The notes under the pieces are model-generated. The model was not told the origin of the DNA, did no database searches, and worked only from the letters and a program-made list of their open reading frames with translations. The position numbers and the translations under genes were made by a program. Source: a bacterium (GTDB lineage Bacteria > Vulcanimicrobiota > Vulcanimicrobiia > Vulcanimicrobiales > Vulcanimicrobiaceae). From it: 64,000 nucleotides of DNA. Shown piece by piece: positions 1 through 9,510 of this stretch (position 1 is the first letter of the stretch; every line of letters begins with the position of its first letter). The stretch is from contig JAKBKY010000001.1 in assembly GCA_021832345.1 (NCBI GenBank), forward strand, positions 148,385 to 212,384, given 5' to 3'.

Positions 1-6
1 TGCACG

Positions 7-43
7 AACGGCCACCCGCAGCCGGAACTGCGAGGTGGCCGTT
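7..43 (-). terminator. Hairpin terminator downstream of hsp20
   Basis: A 10-bp outer stem (AACGGCCACC at 7-16 with GGTGGCCGTT at 34-43) encloses a 5-bp inner stem (CGCAG with CTGCG) and a 6-nt loop. It lies just past the stop codon of the minus-strand hsp20 gene. No long T-run follows in the minus direction, so it could be a terminator without a U-tract or an mRNA-stabilising 3' hairpin. Confidence 0.6.
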
Positions 44-65
44 TGAAGAACACCGTTACGAGAGC

Positions 66-458
66 TTAGTTGTGGCTTTTGATCGCGATCTTCTTGGGTT
101 GCGCTTTCGGGTGCAGCTTGAGCTGCAACGTCAGCATGCCGTGCTCGACGATCGCCTCGATGGCGTCGGCGTCGATCTCTTCCGGCAGCACGAGCGAACG
201 CGTGAATGAACGCCTCTCGCTCTTGCCGGCGACGCTGAGCACACCGTCTTCAACGGTGACGTCGATCTCGTTGGGTTTGTATCCGGGAACCGGGACCTCG
301 ACGGTGTAACCGGTTTCAGTACGCGCCACGTCGATCCCCGTACTCCCCGGCCAACCGCCGAAGAGCGACCGGAACGGATCCCAACCCAGCATATCGTAGG
401 CGCTGCGAGGAACAACGCTCCGGACTGGAGCGCGCTCAACGGTCGATAGGTTGTTCAT
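66..458 (-). CDS. hsp20: Small heat shock protein, Hsp20/alpha-crystallin family
   Basis: ATP-independent holdase chaperone of 130 residues. An alpha-crystallin domain spans about residues 35-120, with the family motif GVLSVAG near residue 64 and a second GMLTL strand near the C-terminus. The C-terminal I-x-I motif (IAI, residues 124-126) that docks neighbouring dimers during oligomerisation is present. The open frame continues upstream, but the ATG at 458 is preceded by AAGGAGG at good spacing and starts a typical short N-terminal arm, so I chose it. The gene is divergent from mfd. A CIRCE-like operator lies in the shared upstream region, so heat-inducible HrcA repression is likely. Confidence 0.93.
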   Translation of the reverse strand: MNNLSTVERAPVRSVVPRSAYDMLGWDPFRSLFGGWPGSTGIDVARTETGYTVEVPVPGYKPNEIDVTVEDGVLSVAGKSERRSFTRSLVLPEEIDADAIEAIVEHGMLTLQLKLHPKAQPKKIAIKSHN

Positions 459-513
459 ACGTGAAAGCCTCCTTCTTCTGGTATACTTAGCGGCCCGTGA
501 ACTTCTGCCGCTC

Positions 514-540
514 CTAGCACTCTCTGCCCGAGACTGCCAA
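514..540. promoter_or_regulatory. CIRCE-like inverted repeat (putative HrcA operator)
   Basis: CTAGCACTC, nine bases, then GACTGCCAA. Compared with the CIRCE consensus TTAGCACTC-N9-GAGTGCTAA this matches 8/9 in the first arm, 7/9 in the second, and the spacer is exactly nine. It sits about 56 bp upstream of the hsp20 start, between hsp20 and mfd. Read on the minus strand, one arm contains TTGGCA, a near -35 box, so a bound repressor would overlap the hsp20 promoter. The assignment to HrcA is by sequence similarity only; hrcA is not in this window. Confidence 0.6.
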
Positions 541-587
541 ACTTTACTACCGATCGCCCCCCGTAAAGGTTGCACTTTTCTATCGTG

Positions 588-3500
588 ATGACGACCCCGA
601 GCGCCCCTCCAACCACCCCCCACCCGGTCACGTTGCGCGAGCTCATCGCCGCCCTCCCCGAGCTGCACCGCGGCTTCGGAGCGCTCCTGGAACGGCTGAG
701 CCGTGGCCACGGCGCCGTGGCCGTTCATGAGACCATCGCCGCCGCGCGCCCCGCGCTGCTGGCCTCGCTCTACGCGCGGCTCGGCGGCGTGATGGTCGTC
801 GTCCTGCCGACTCCGGATGCCGCCGAGCGCGCCTACGCCGATCTGCTGGCATATCTCGGCGAGGAGGATGGCCGCATCGCCCTGGTTCGTCCGCGCGACG
901 AAAGCCTCGGGGCGCTCGAAAGCCCCTCTGAACGCAGCGCCCGCATGATGCTCTTGGCGGACCTTTCGGCAGGGCAGCCCCGCCTGGTGCTGGCCCCGGT
1001 CTCAGCGATGTGCCAAACCACGATGGCGCCACACCTGATGCAAGAGCTGCGCTTCACGCTGCGCGTCGGGCAGACACCCGGCTGGGAGGCGACCCTGGCG
1101 CGCCTGCATCGCCTAGGCTACGACCGTAGCGATGTCGTCGGCGCCGCGGGCGAATACGCGGTCCGCGGAGGAATTCTGGATATCTTCACGGCCGGCGGCC
1201 AGGCACCGACGCGCATCGAGTTCTTCGGCGACACCATCGAGAGCATCCGCACCTTCGCCATCGAATCGCAGCGCAGCAGCGCAGAGCTCGACGCCATCGA
1301 GATCGCCCCGTGGCGCGAGATCGTGCGCGACGAGGCCGTGCGCGCACGCATCCTCGAACGCCTGCAAGCACCGGCAAGCGTCGTCGCGGCGGTTGCCGCC
1401 TACACCGAACGCGGCAACGACATTCCCGATGCCTGGCTCTCCCTCGCGCAAGCAACGCAGGCCACGCTGCTGGATTACCTGCCGAACGACGCGCTCGTGG
1501 TGCTGGACGAACCCAGTATGCTCTCCATGTTCGAACGCTCGCTCGATGACGAACGCGAACGCGAACGCAGCGCGGTGCTCGCCGAGATCGACCGAGCACC
1601 GGACGAACTCTCCGTGGCCGGCGACGACGTCGAAGCCGCACTCCTGGCCGAAGTCTCGGCTCCGCATCCGCATCTGGCAGATCTTACCGCAGGGTTGCGC
1701 GCACGCACGGTACTCACGTTGCCCGGCGGCATCGAAAGCGAAGAGGCCACCACGTGGGTCCCCGAAATCGATTCAACGTTCGTCGTGGCGAGCCGGCCGA
1801 TCGATCACTTTAATCGCCAGATCGAGCTCTTTACGCGCACCTTGCGCGAGTGGGTTGGGGGCGGAGAGACGGTCGTTATCGCAACCTCGTCGATCGCGCG
1901 TATGCGCGATCTCTTGAGTGCGGCCGGCATCGAGGCAACGCAAACGTACTCCCCGCGCTCGCAGGCTCACGGCGGCGTCATCCTCGCGCAGGGTTCGCTC
2001 GAGAGCGGCTTCGTGTTGCCGGATGTTCGCCTGCGCATTCTGGGTGACCGTGAGATCTTCGGGCAGCCGCCCAAACGCGTGAAGCTCCGCGCGATTAAAG
2101 AAGGCGTCCCGATCACGCTGGCCGATCTAAAGGTCGGCGATTATGTGGTGCACAGCGTACACGGCATCGGCCGCTATGTCGGCTTGCGCACCGAGACGAT
2201 CCTCGGAGCGACCCAAGACTACCTCGACCTGCAGTACGCCGGCAACGACCGCATGCTCATTCCCGTCACGCAGATGCACCATGTCGCCAAGTACAGCGCA
2301 TCCGAAGGGCAGAGCGCACGGCTCTCCAAGATGGGCGGCGCCGATTGGGCTCGCTCCAAGTCGCGCGTCTCCGAGTCACTGGCGAAGATCGCCGACGGCT
2401 TAGTCCAGCTCTACGCCGAGCGAGAGCTGGCGCGCGGCCACGCCTTCGCCGCCGATACACCGTGGCAGACGGAGATGGAGGAAGCCTTCGCCTACGAGCC
2501 GACGCCGGATCAGCGCAAGGCCATCGACGACGTTAAGGCCGATATGGAACGCGCGCGACCGATGGATCGCCTGGTCTGCGGTGACGTCGGCTACGGCAAG
2601 ACCGAAGTGGCGCTGCGCGCCGCCTTCAAAGCGGTCGCCGACAAACGGCAGGTGGCGATTCTCGTTCCAACGACGCTGTTAGCCGATCAGCACTACCATA
2701 CGTTCTCCACGCGCTTCGCGGGCTTCCCCATCCGCATCGAAGAGCTCTCGCGTTTCAAGAGCAAAGCGGAACAACGCGAGACCTTGCGGGACCTCGCGCT
2801 CGGGAGAGTGGATATCGTCGTCGGCACACATCGTTTGCTGCAGAAGGACGTCACCTTCGCCGATCTCGGCCTCATCGTGATCGATGAGGAGCAGCGCTTC
2901 GGCGTCGCGCATAAGGAACGGCTCAAGGCGCTGCGCACGAGTGTCGACGTGCTCACGCTCTCCGCAACACCTATCCCGCGAACGCTGCATATGTCGCTGG
3001 TGGGCGTACGCGACCTGTCGTTGATTCGAACCGCACCGCGCAATCGCATGTCGATTAAGACCGTCGTCGTTCCCGGAAGCGATGCGATCGTGCAACGAGC
3101 CGTCACCGCCGAGTTGGACCGCGGCGGGCAGGTCTACTACTTGCACAACCGGGTTGAATCGATCCATTCGGTGCATGCCGCGCTTGCGCAGTTGGTACCG
3201 CGCGCGCGCATCGCCGTGGGCCACGGACAGATGGGCGACGATGCCCTAGAGCCCATCATGGCTTCATTCATCGCAGGTGACATCGATGTGCTCGTCGCCA
3301 CGACCATCATCGAGAACGGCATCGACATTCCCAACGTCAATACGATGATCGTCGCCGATGCCGACAAGTTTGGCCTAGCACAACTCTACCAACTGCGCGG
3401 TCGCGTCGGGCGCTCGAACCACCAAGCGTACTGCTACTTGCTCTACCAGGGGCACAAGGCACTGAGCGAAGACGCCAAAGCGCGCCTGGAAGCCATCCGT

Positions 3501-4130
3501 GAGTTCACGCATCTGGGCTCCGGGCTGCAGATCGCCATGCGGGATCTGGAGATTCGCGGTGCGGGCAACCTGCTGGGAGCCGCGCAATCCGGGTTCATCG
3601 CCTCGGTGGGTTTCGATACGTACTGCCAGTTGCTCGCCGAAGCGATCGCCGAGCGACAGGGCAAGGGCACAGCACTGGCAGAGCGTCGCGAAGCCGTGAT
3701 CGACGTGAAGATCGACGCGTTCGTTCCCAACGACTATATCCCGCAGGTCTCGCAGAAGATCGCCGTCTATCAGGAGCTGGCACGGGCTCGCTCCGTCGCC
3801 GACGTCGAAGCGATCGCCGAGGGTGTCCGCGACCGGTTCGGCCCACTCCCTCAAGCAGCGGCCAACCTCGTCGAGCTGACGAAACTGCGCGCCATTGCCC
3901 TGGGCAAGCACGTCACGCGCGTCATCGTCGACGAGCATCGCCTCACCTTGGGCGTCGGCAGCGGCTTCGCGCTGCAGCCCAGCGCCGTCCCCCGCTTCCA
4001 ATCCCTTACTAAGAACCGCTTCCGCTTCGCGGAGGGCAAGATGCTGATCGACCTGCCGCCGCCACGCCCGGGCAGCCGCCCGGAGGAGACCTGGATGCCG
4101 CTCCTGCGCGGACTGCTTGAGGCCATGTGA
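588..4130 (+). CDS. mfd: Transcription-repair coupling factor Mfd
   Basis: ATP-driven DNA translocase that removes RNA polymerase stalled at lesions and recruits UvrA. About 1180 residues, usual for the family. In order: UvrB-homology region; CarD-like RNA polymerase interaction domain near residues 515-570 (VGDYVVHSVHGIGRYVG); SF2 translocase core with Walker A GDVGYGKT at 665-672 and DEEQ box at 766-769; RecG-like TRG region; C-terminal D7 domain. Start choice is uncertain. The frame opens with TTG at 570, which has AAAGG directly against it. The ATG at 588 gives a more ordinary N-terminus, with a GTG at 585 as a further option. Confidence 0.97.
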   Translation: MTTPSAPPTTPHPVTLRELIAALPELHRGFGALLERLSRGHGAVAVHETIAAARPALLASLYARLGGVMVVVLPTPDAAERAYADLLAYLGEEDGRIALVRPRDESLGALESPSERSARMMLLADLSAGQPRLVLAPVSAMCQTTMAPHLMQELRFTLRVGQTPGWEATLARLHRLGYDRSDVVGAAGEYAVRGGILDIFTAGGQAPTRIEFFGDTIESIRTFAIESQRSSAELDAIEIAPWREIVRDEAVRARILERLQAPASVVAAVAAYTERGNDIPDAWLSLAQATQATLLDYLPNDALVVLDEPSMLSMFERSLDDERERERSAVLAEIDRAPDELSVAGDDVEAALLAEVSAPHPHLADLTAGLRARTVLTLPGGIESEEATTWVPEIDSTFVVASRPIDHFNRQIELFTRTLREWVGGGETVVIATSSIARMRDLLSAAGIEATQTYSPRSQAHGGVILAQGSLESGFVLPDVRLRILGDREIFGQPPKRVKLRAIKEGVPITLADLKVGDYVVHSVHGIGRYVGLRTETILGATQDYLDLQYAGNDRMLIPVTQMHHVAKYSASEGQSARLSKMGGADWARSKSRVSESLAKIADGLVQLYAERELARGHAFAADTPWQTEMEEAFAYEPTPDQRKAIDDVKADMERARPMDRLVCGDVGYGKTEVALRAAFKAVADKRQVAILVPTTLLADQHYHTFSTRFAGFPIRIEELSRFKSKAEQRETLRDLALGRVDIVVGTHRLLQKDVTFADLGLIVIDEEQRFGVAHKERLKALRTSVDVLTLSATPIPRTLHMSLVGVRDLSLIRTAPRNRMSIKTVVVPGSDAIVQRAVTAELDRGGQVYYLHNRVESIHSVHAALAQLVPRARIAVGHGQMGDDALEPIMASFIAGDIDVLVATTIIENGIDIPNVNTMIVADADKFGLAQLYQLRGRVGRSNHQAYCYLLYQGHKALSEDAKARLEAIREFTHLGSGLQIAMRDLEIRGAGNLLGAAQSGFIASVGFDTYCQLLAEAIAERQGKGTALAERREAVIDVKIDAFVPNDYIPQVSQKIAVYQELARARSVADVEAIAEGVRDRFGPLPQAAANLVELTKLRAIALGKHVTRVIVDEHRLTLGVGSGFALQPSAVPRFQSLTKNRFRFAEGKMLIDLPPPRPGSRPEETWMPLLRGLLEAM

Positions 4131-4227
4131 GAGGAGGCCGAGGCAGCTACGCGAAAGGGCAACGGGTCACGGGGCTCATCGGCCTTGTGCCATGTATCAA
4201 CGCTTTTCTCTCTCTTTGGAGCGCACC

Positions 4228-5223
4228 ATGTCGAAAGCCCACCGCACGATCGCGGGCCTCGCTACGGCACTGCTCGCCGCCTCGCTGGCAGCGTGTTCGG
4301 GTGGCGGCGGCTCCGTGGCAACCGTAAACGGACAACCGATTTCCAAAGCATCCCTTGATACCAAACTCGAAGCGAGCCCGACCGCTCGCAACCTCTTACA
4401 GCAACTGGTCTACGGCAAACTGATCGATCAGTATGCAACCAAGCACGGCATCAAGGTCTCAAGCGCCGAGATCGCCAAGCGCGAAAAACAACTTAAGGCG
4501 AACTTCCCGGCCGGTTCTTGGAGCTCCATGCTCAAGACTCGCGGCTTAACGGAGAAGGACGTCCGCAATGCCTTGCGCCAGCAGATCATCATCGACAAAG
4601 CCGTCGGTACCGGCATCACCATCAGCAACTCCCAAGTCGCCGCTTACTTTAGCAAGAATAAGGCCGCGTTCAATAAGCCGGCTGAAGTGAAGGCGCGCCA
4701 TATCCTCGTTGCAAACCTTGCGACCGCCGACAAGGTGGAAGCGTTGCTCAAGCAGGGCAAGAAGTTCTCGGCGCTGGCCAAGAAGTATTCGATCGATCCC
4801 GGCAGCCGCGATAAGGGCGGCGAGCTTGGCTACTTCACCAAGAACCAGATGGTCGCACCCTTCTCGAAGTACGCGTTCTCGGCGCCGATCGGCAAGATCA
4901 GTCCGCCGATTCACTCGCCCTTCGGCTACCACATCATTCAGGTGCAGGCGCGTAAGCCTGCGCTGACCGCCACGCTGGCTAACACGCGCTCGAAGATCGT
5001 CACGCTGCTCAAGCAGCAGCAAGAGTCGCCGCTGATCCAACCCTTCATCATGGGCTTGGTCCAAAAGGCGAACATCAAGATCAACGATCCGCGCTTCGCT
5101 GGGCTCTTCCCGACGCCGGCTCCGTCACTGCCGCCGGCAAGCCCGGCTGCCAGTGCGGCCCCGGCCAGCGCTGCCAGTGCAGCTCCGGCTACCGCCGCCT
5201 CCCCGGCGCCGGCCGCAACGTAA
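4228..5223 (+). CDS. SurA/PrsA-like peptidyl-prolyl isomerase lipoprotein
   Basis: Secreted folding factor of 331 residues. The N-terminus is a lipoprotein signal with lipobox LAAC (Cys23) followed by SGGGG, so the mature protein is membrane-anchored outside the cytoplasm. A SurA_N-type helical region (about 30-145) precedes one parvulin PPIC domain (about 151-243: ARHIL, SKDKGGELGYF-like and FGYHIIQV elements). The last roughly 35 residues are a Pro/Ala/Ser-rich tail, unusual for the family and probably a flexible linker. The ATG at 4228 has GGAG six bases upstream; longer in-frame starts would destroy the signal peptide. It may follow mfd in one transcript and is closed by a strong hairpin at 5247-5281. 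Confidence 0.9.
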   Translation: MSKAHRTIAGLATALLAASLAACSGGGGSVATVNGQPISKASLDTKLEASPTARNLLQQLVYGKLIDQYATKHGIKVSSAEIAKREKQLKANFPAGSWSSMLKTRGLTEKDVRNALRQQIIIDKAVGTGITISNSQVAAYFSKNKAAFNKPAEVKARHILVANLATADKVEALLKQGKKFSALAKKYSIDPGSRDKGGELGYFTKNQMVAPFSKYAFSAPIGKISPPIHSPFGYHIIQVQARKPALTATLANTRSKIVTLLKQQQESPLIQPFIMGLVQKANIKINDPRFAGLFPTPAPSLPPASPAASAAPASAASAAPATAASPAPAAT

Positions 5224-5246
5224 CGCAACCCCTCGCGTCTGCTCAT

Positions 5247-5281
5247 GAGGAGCCCCGGCGACACCGTCGCCGGGGCTCCTC
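5247..5281 (+). terminator. 16-bp perfect hairpin after the PPIase gene
   Basis: GAGGAGCCCCGGCGAC pairs perfectly with GTCGCCGGGGCTCCTC around a 3-nt loop (ACC). It lies 24 nt after the lipoprotein stop and 30 nt before the mazG start. No T-run follows, so termination is inferred from the stem strength and position. Confidence 0.65.
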
Positions 5282-5310
5282 GCATAGCGTAGCGAAGCAC
5301 TCGACCGAGT

Positions 5311-6519
5311 ATGCTCCTTCGCATCGTAGGACTCGGCCCCGGCGATCCAGCCCTGCTGACGATCGGCAGCCTCGACGCTTTGCGTCAGGTGCGCCGTGTC
5401 ACCACCCTGGTGGCGCCGCCGGATCTCACCGGCTACCTGCGCGATGCCGGGATCACTCTCGTACCGGAGCTGGTGCGCGATGCAGCGCTCCTGGTGCGTG
5501 GAAGCGGCGATGAAGTCAGCGCCTACGTGCAGAGCCTCGCAAACCGGCGCAGCGACGGGGACGAAGGCGCGTGGGGCCTCGGCGTACTCGGCAACCCGCT
5601 CTCCGATTTCCCAGGTCTGCCGCCGCTGCTGCGAGCCTTGCAAGAGCTCGGCATCCGCACCGAGATCCTCCCCGGTATGCCGCGGGCGACGCTGGCAGCC
5701 TCGCTCTCGATGCCGCTGGTTCCGCTGCCGCCAAAGTCCGCGCATCACTCCTTCGACGATCTGGTCGAGATCATGGCGCGGCTGCGCTTAGGCTGCCCAT
5801 GGGATCGCGAACAGACCCATCGCACGCTCGTGCCGTATCTGATCGAGGAGACCTACGAAGTCGTCGAAACGATCGAACAAGCCAACCTCGAGGGACTCTG
5901 CGAAGAACTCGGCGACGTCCTGCTGCAGATCGTCTTCCATGCGCAGCTCGCAGCCGAAATCGGCGCCTTCACGGTGGCAGACGTCATCGATGCGCTCTCA
6001 AACAAGATGATTCGCCGCCATCCGCACGTCTTCGCCGACGCAGTGATCGAAGATGTCGATGCGCAGTGGCGCAACTGGGAGCAACTCAAGGCCCAAGAGA
6101 AGACCGGACGCTCGCGCAAGAGCCGTTTGGAAGGCATCCCCTTGCACCTCGGCGCGCTGCAGCGCGGTCAGCGCATGCAAGAGAAGGCCGCGCGCGTCGG
6201 CTTCGACTGGCCAAACGTCTCCGGCGTGCTCGACAAGCTGCACGAAGAACTCTCGGAGCTTGCACAAGCCCGTCGCGAGAAACACGACGACGCACATGTG
6301 CGCGAAGAACTCGGCGATGTCTTCTTCACGCTGGTCAACCTCTCGCGATGCCTGGGCATCGACGCCGAGACCGCGATGCGCGAAGCCAACGCCAAGTTTT
6401 ACCAGCGTTTTTCCTTCATGGAAGAACGCGCCGCGACCGACGGAAAGACGCTCTCCGATCTCACCCTTGCTGAACTTGAGGTACTGTGGCAACTCGCAAA
6501 GACGACCAGCGCAGCCTAA
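5311..6519 (+). CDS. mazG: Nucleoside triphosphate pyrophosphohydrolase MazG with N-terminal YabN-like domain
   Basis: Hydrolyses NTPs to NMP and pyrophosphate as a house-cleaning enzyme. Residues 1-140 resemble a tetrapyrrole (corrin/porphyrin) methylase domain ([12 protein letters not shown] at the start), as in Bacillus YabN, but it is shorter than the usual 200 or so residues. Two MazG repeats follow from about residue 150 and 295, each with the metal site pattern: EETYE...EELGD in the first and HEELSEL...REELGD in the second, so both active sites look intact. 402 residues. The last 34 nt overlap the next gene, suggesting translational coupling. Confidence 0.92.
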   Translation: MLLRIVGLGPGDPALLTIGSLDALRQVRRVTTLVAPPDLTGYLRDAGITLVPELVRDAALLVRGSGDEVSAYVQSLANRRSDGDEGAWGLGVLGNPLSDFPGLPPLLRALQELGIRTEILPGMPRATLAASLSMPLVPLPPKSAHHSFDDLVEIMARLRLGCPWDREQTHRTLVPYLIEETYEVVETIEQANLEGLCEELGDVLLQIVFHAQLAAEIGAFTVADVIDALSNKMIRRHPHVFADAVIEDVDAQWRNWEQLKAQEKTGRSRKSRLEGIPLHLGALQRGQRMQEKAARVGFDWPNVSGVLDKLHEELSELAQARREKHDDAHVREELGDVFFTLVNLSRCLGIDAETAMREANAKFYQRFSFMEERAATDGKTLSDLTLAELEVLWQLAKTTSAA

Positions 6520-6887
6520 TCCGCCTGCGCATGAGCGCGCACGATGCGCACTACGGCGGGAACCTTGTCGACGGTGCGCGCATGCTCGCGCTCTTCGGTG
6601 ATGTCGCAACCGAGCTGCTGATCCGCATGGACGGCGACGAAGGGCTCTTTGTCGCCTACGATCAGGTTGAGTTTCTCGCACCGGTCTTTGCCGGCGATTA
6701 CATCGAAGCTGAAGGGGAGATCGTCACCGTCGGCAACACCTCACGGCGCATGCGTTTTGAAGCCCGCAAAGTCATCGCGGCACGACCCGAGATCAACGAC
6801 TCGGCCGCCGACCTGCTCGAGGTGCCGCTCGTCGTCTGCCGCGCCGCCGGCACCTGCGTTACCCCAAAGGCCAAGAAGCGCATCTAG
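6486..6887 (+). CDS. kal: 3-aminobutyryl-CoA ammonia-lyase (hotdog fold)
   Basis: Removes ammonia from L-3-aminobutyryl-CoA to give crotonyl-CoA, a late step of lysine fermentation. The 133-residue protein keeps the family's signature stretches: [52 protein letters not shown], and a terminal [10 protein letters not shown]. The GTG at 6486 has GAGG five bases upstream and lies inside the mazG 3' end; an internal ATG at 6531 is a fallback. No other lysine-fermentation genes (kamA, kamD/E, kdd, kce) are in the window, so its substrate here may differ. It converges with the MATE gene and their stop codons share one CTAG. Confidence 0.85.
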   Translation: MATRKDDQRSLIRLRMSAHDAHYGGNLVDGARMLALFGDVATELLIRMDGDEGLFVAYDQVEFLAPVFAGDYIEAEGEIVTVGNTSRRMRFEARKVIAARPEINDSAADLLEVPLVVCRAAGTCVTPKAKKRI

Positions 6888-8275
6888 ACCAAACGCTCGT
6901 GCGTCCTGCGCTTCCAGACGAACTCGTAGTAACAGAGCTGGAGCGCCAAGCCCACCACGTAGGCCGCGGGATAGCCAACCCAGACGCCGTCCAGGCCGAT
7001 GCGCTGCATGAGCAGGTAGGCCACCGGCACCTCGACCGCAACGATCGAAAAGATGCCGATCGCCGTCGGCCATACCACGTCACCGCTCGCGCGCATGATG
7101 CCGCTCAGGACGGCTGAGTTGCCGAAAATAACGTAGCTCCAGAGCGTGATCATCAGCAACCGGTCTGCGATATCCAGCGTATGCCGGTCGACGATGAACC
7201 ACCCCAGCAGATCTCGGGCAAAGATGTAGCAGATCGTGATGAGCACGCCTCCGACGATGTAGTTCAGCGCAATGCCGGAGCGAATCACGCCGGCCAAACG
7301 ATCCTCGCGCCGCGCTCCGATGGACTGCGCACCGAAGATGGATGACGCGATGCCGATCGAGATAGCCGGAAACTGCACGTAACTCACCACCTGGTTCACC
7401 GCACCGTACGCTGCGGTGGCGTCAGAGCCGAAGCGATTCACAAACGAGATGACGGCGATCTCCGCAAGCGAGACCATCACGACCTGCATCCCAGTGGGCA
7501 CGCCGATGCGCATCACCAGCCACAGGATATTCCAATCCACGCGCATGTCGCCGGCCATCTCTCGATCGAAGCGCAAGGGATGGCCGCGCCGGCGCAGCAC
7601 GATGAGCATCGCGGCAAACGCGATCCCCTGACCCAAGAAGGCCGAGACCGCGGCGCTCACGACACCCAGGTGCGGCAAGCCGAACCAGCCGAGGATGAAG
7701 GCCGGGGTAAAGAGCAGCGAGAGCATCGTACTCACGATGAGAAAGTAGAACGGCGTCTTCGAGTCACCGGTTCCACGCAGGCACGTCGTATAGACGAAGT
7801 ATGGAAAGACGACCGGTGCCGTCCAGAAGATGACGCGCGCATACGCATCTGAAGCCGCCAGAATATTGGCCGGCGTACCGAGCAGGCCGAGAATCGCCGG
7901 TGAGAGCCACGCTCCGATCGCGGCGATGATCACGCTCAAACCCAGCGTTGCGCCGAGCACGGTCCCGGCGATCTTCTTCACCCGGTGCTCGTCGCCGGCA
8001 CCGTAGGCCTGTCCGATCAGCACCGTGCTGCCGCTGGCGATGCCGATCAAGAACGACACCAAGAAAAAGAAAACGGGAAAGACCGCAGAGACCGCCGCCA
8101 GCGCATTGACGCCGATCAAACGCCCGAGATAGATGCCGGCGAAGGTCTGCGATGCCGCCTGCAGCACATTGCTCAGCATCAACGGCACGAGAAAGATCAG
8201 CAGTAATTGCCAGATCGCCTTGTTTTCATCGAACACGTTGGTGCCCATACGGCGAACGGCCCGCACTTCTGCCAT
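6884..8275 (-). CDS. MATE family multidrug/metabolite exporter
   Basis: Cation-coupled antiporter in the cytoplasmic membrane, about 463 residues with 12 hydrophobic segments in two related halves. Family features include the first-helix pattern [21 protein letters not shown] and an '[19 protein letters not shown]' type loop. Substrate cannot be predicted. The frame begins at a TTG at 8287; I prefer the ATG at 8275, with another ATG at 8248 also possible, none having a clear Shine-Dalgarno site. It is divergent from rqcP and convergent with kal. Confidence 0.9.
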   Translation of the reverse strand: MAEVRAVRRMGTNVFDENKAIWQLLLIFLVPLMLSNVLQAASQTFAGIYLGRLIGVNALAAVSAVFPVFFFLVSFLIGIASGSTVLIGQAYGAGDEHRVKKIAGTVLGATLGLSVIIAAIGAWLSPAILGLLGTPANILAASDAYARVIFWTAPVVFPYFVYTTCLRGTGDSKTPFYFLIVSTMLSLLFTPAFILGWFGLPHLGVVSAAVSAFLGQGIAFAAMLIVLRRRGHPLRFDREMAGDMRVDWNILWLVMRIGVPTGMQVVMVSLAEIAVISFVNRFGSDATAAYGAVNQVVSYVQFPAISIGIASSIFGAQSIGARREDRLAGVIRSGIALNYIVGGVLITICYIFARDLLGWFIVDRHTLDIADRLLMITLWSYVIFGNSAVLSGIMRASGDVVWPTAIGIFSIVAVEVPVAYLLMQRIGLDGVWVGYPAAYVVGLALQLCYYEFVWKRRTHERLV

Positions 8276-8334
8276 CCACTGCGCCAACCCGCGCGCAGCA
8301 GGTCTCGGTTGCGCGACTTGGTAGACACCATCCG

Positions 8335-8610
8335 ATGCGACTCGATAAGTTTCTCAAGGTCGCGCGCTTGGCAAAGCGGCGCACGGAGGCTCACGAAGCG
8401 CTCGAGCACGGGCGCATCACGCGCGACGGCCTTGCGCTCAAGCCCGCCTACCAAGTGAAACAGGGCGACGTGCTGGATATCCACTACGCCGGCCGCTTGG
8501 TGCGGGTACGGGTGCGGGAAGTGCCCTTGCGCGCCACGCCCGGGGTCAAGCCCGCCGAACTGTACGAGGTCCTCGCGACGCGCCGGGACGACCCGGCCGA
8601 CTGGATCTGA
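8335..8610 (+). CDS. rqcP: S4-domain RNA-binding protein, RqcP type
   Basis: A 91-residue S4-fold protein opening with MRLDKFLKVARLAKRRTEA, very close to Bacillus RqcP (YabO) and related to Hsp15. RqcP binds the stalled 50S-peptidyl-tRNA complex and helps RqcH add alanine tails during ribosome rescue. The S4 RNA-binding region covers about residues 1-60 (LKPAYQVKQGDVLDI), and a short basic C-terminal part follows. The ATG at 8335 gives the canonical start; the frame extends further upstream through unrelated sequence. It lies 8 nt before whiA. rqcH is not in the window. Confidence 0.85.
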   Translation: MRLDKFLKVARLAKRRTEAHEALEHGRITRDGLALKPAYQVKQGDVLDIHYAGRLVRVRVREVPLRATPGVKPAELYEVLATRRDDPADWI

Positions 8611-8618
8611 CCTCGCCT

Positions 8619-9500
8619 GTGGCGAGCAGCCTCTCCGCCGATGCCAAGGACGCGCTCGCCCGCGAGGTGCCGCAGCCGCCGCACTGCCGGGCGGCGCTCT
8701 TAGGCGCCCTCGCCTACTACGGGCGGACGGCAGACGGGCGCTTCCTGACCCATCGCAATCCGGTAGCCCGGCTCTTTCGCGCCCTCTTCGAAGAGCGCGC
8801 CGAGTGGCCGATCCACACCGAGCCCGGGCGGCGACTCCAGAAGCTGGCGGCCTACTCCCTCGATCTGCCGGAGCGTCTGCGCGGCACGCCGCCGCGCCCG
8901 GCCAAGCGCTGCGATCGCTCGATGGAGCTGCGGGCCGCCTTCCTCACCTGCGGCTCGCTCTCGTCCGGCGCGCACGGTTACCACCTTGAGTTTGCCCTCG
9001 GCGGGAGCGCCCAAGCCGAACGCTTATCCGCGCTCTTAGCCGGCTTCGAGCGTCGACCGCGGCGCCTGCTGCGGCGTGGGCGCACGGTCCTGTACTTCAA
9101 GGAGTTCGACGCCATCGAAGATGTCCTCACGCTCTGCGGAGCGTTCGGCGCGGTCCTGGCGCTTGAGGATCTGCGCGCGCTTCGGGAGACCAAGAACCGC
9201 ATCCACCGCTTGGTCAATACGGAGGCGGCCAACCTCGAGCGCGCGGTCGCGGCCGGCGCCCTCCAGCGGCGCACCATCGATTTCCTCGCGCACCAGTATG
9301 GCCTGGAGCGGCTCAGCCCCGCCCTGCGCGAGATCGCCGCGCTGCGCCTGGCGCACCCCGAGGAGTCGCTCGCCCAACTCGGGCAACGCTGCGACCCACC
9401 CGCCGGCAAGCCGACCGTCGGCAGCCGCCTGGGGGCGCTCGCACGCTTAGCGCAACGGTTGGGGGCTCCGGCGCAGGGCAAGCCACGGCCTGCCCGGTAA
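8619..9500 (+). CDS. whiA: DNA-binding protein WhiA
   Basis: Sporulation/cell-division regulator fold: N-terminal LAGLIDADG-like domain (about 1-190) and C-terminal helix-turn-helix (about 195-285). The family signature [19 protein letters not shown] is present near residue 190, and [24 protein letters not shown] marks the HTH. 293 residues, GTG start at 8619 eight bases after rqcP. WhiA usually lies in the rapZ-yvcK-whiA-gap region of Terrabacteria. Here only the whiA-gap junction is kept, with an 11-nt spacing to gap. Confidence 0.88.
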   Translation: MASSLSADAKDALAREVPQPPHCRAALLGALAYYGRTADGRFLTHRNPVARLFRALFEERAEWPIHTEPGRRLQKLAAYSLDLPERLRGTPPRPAKRCDRSMELRAAFLTCGSLSSGAHGYHLEFALGGSAQAERLSALLAGFERRPRRLLRRGRTVLYFKEFDAIEDVLTLCGAFGAVLALEDLRALRETKNRIHRLVNTEAANLERAVAAGALQRRTIDFLAHQYGLERLSPALREIAALRLAHPEESLAQLGQRCDPPAGKPTVGSRLGALARLAQRLGAPAQGKPRPAR

Positions 9501-9510
9501 ACCCCAGGCC

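Noticed and set aside
131-439. 102-codon minus-strand frame inside hsp20
   Set aside because: Out-of-frame shadow of hsp20; arginine/serine-rich with no ribosome-binding site.
459-728. N-terminal extension of hsp20 to 728
   Set aside because: The extension has no alpha-crystallin character, runs antisense into mfd, and the ATG at 458 has a clear AAGGAGG.
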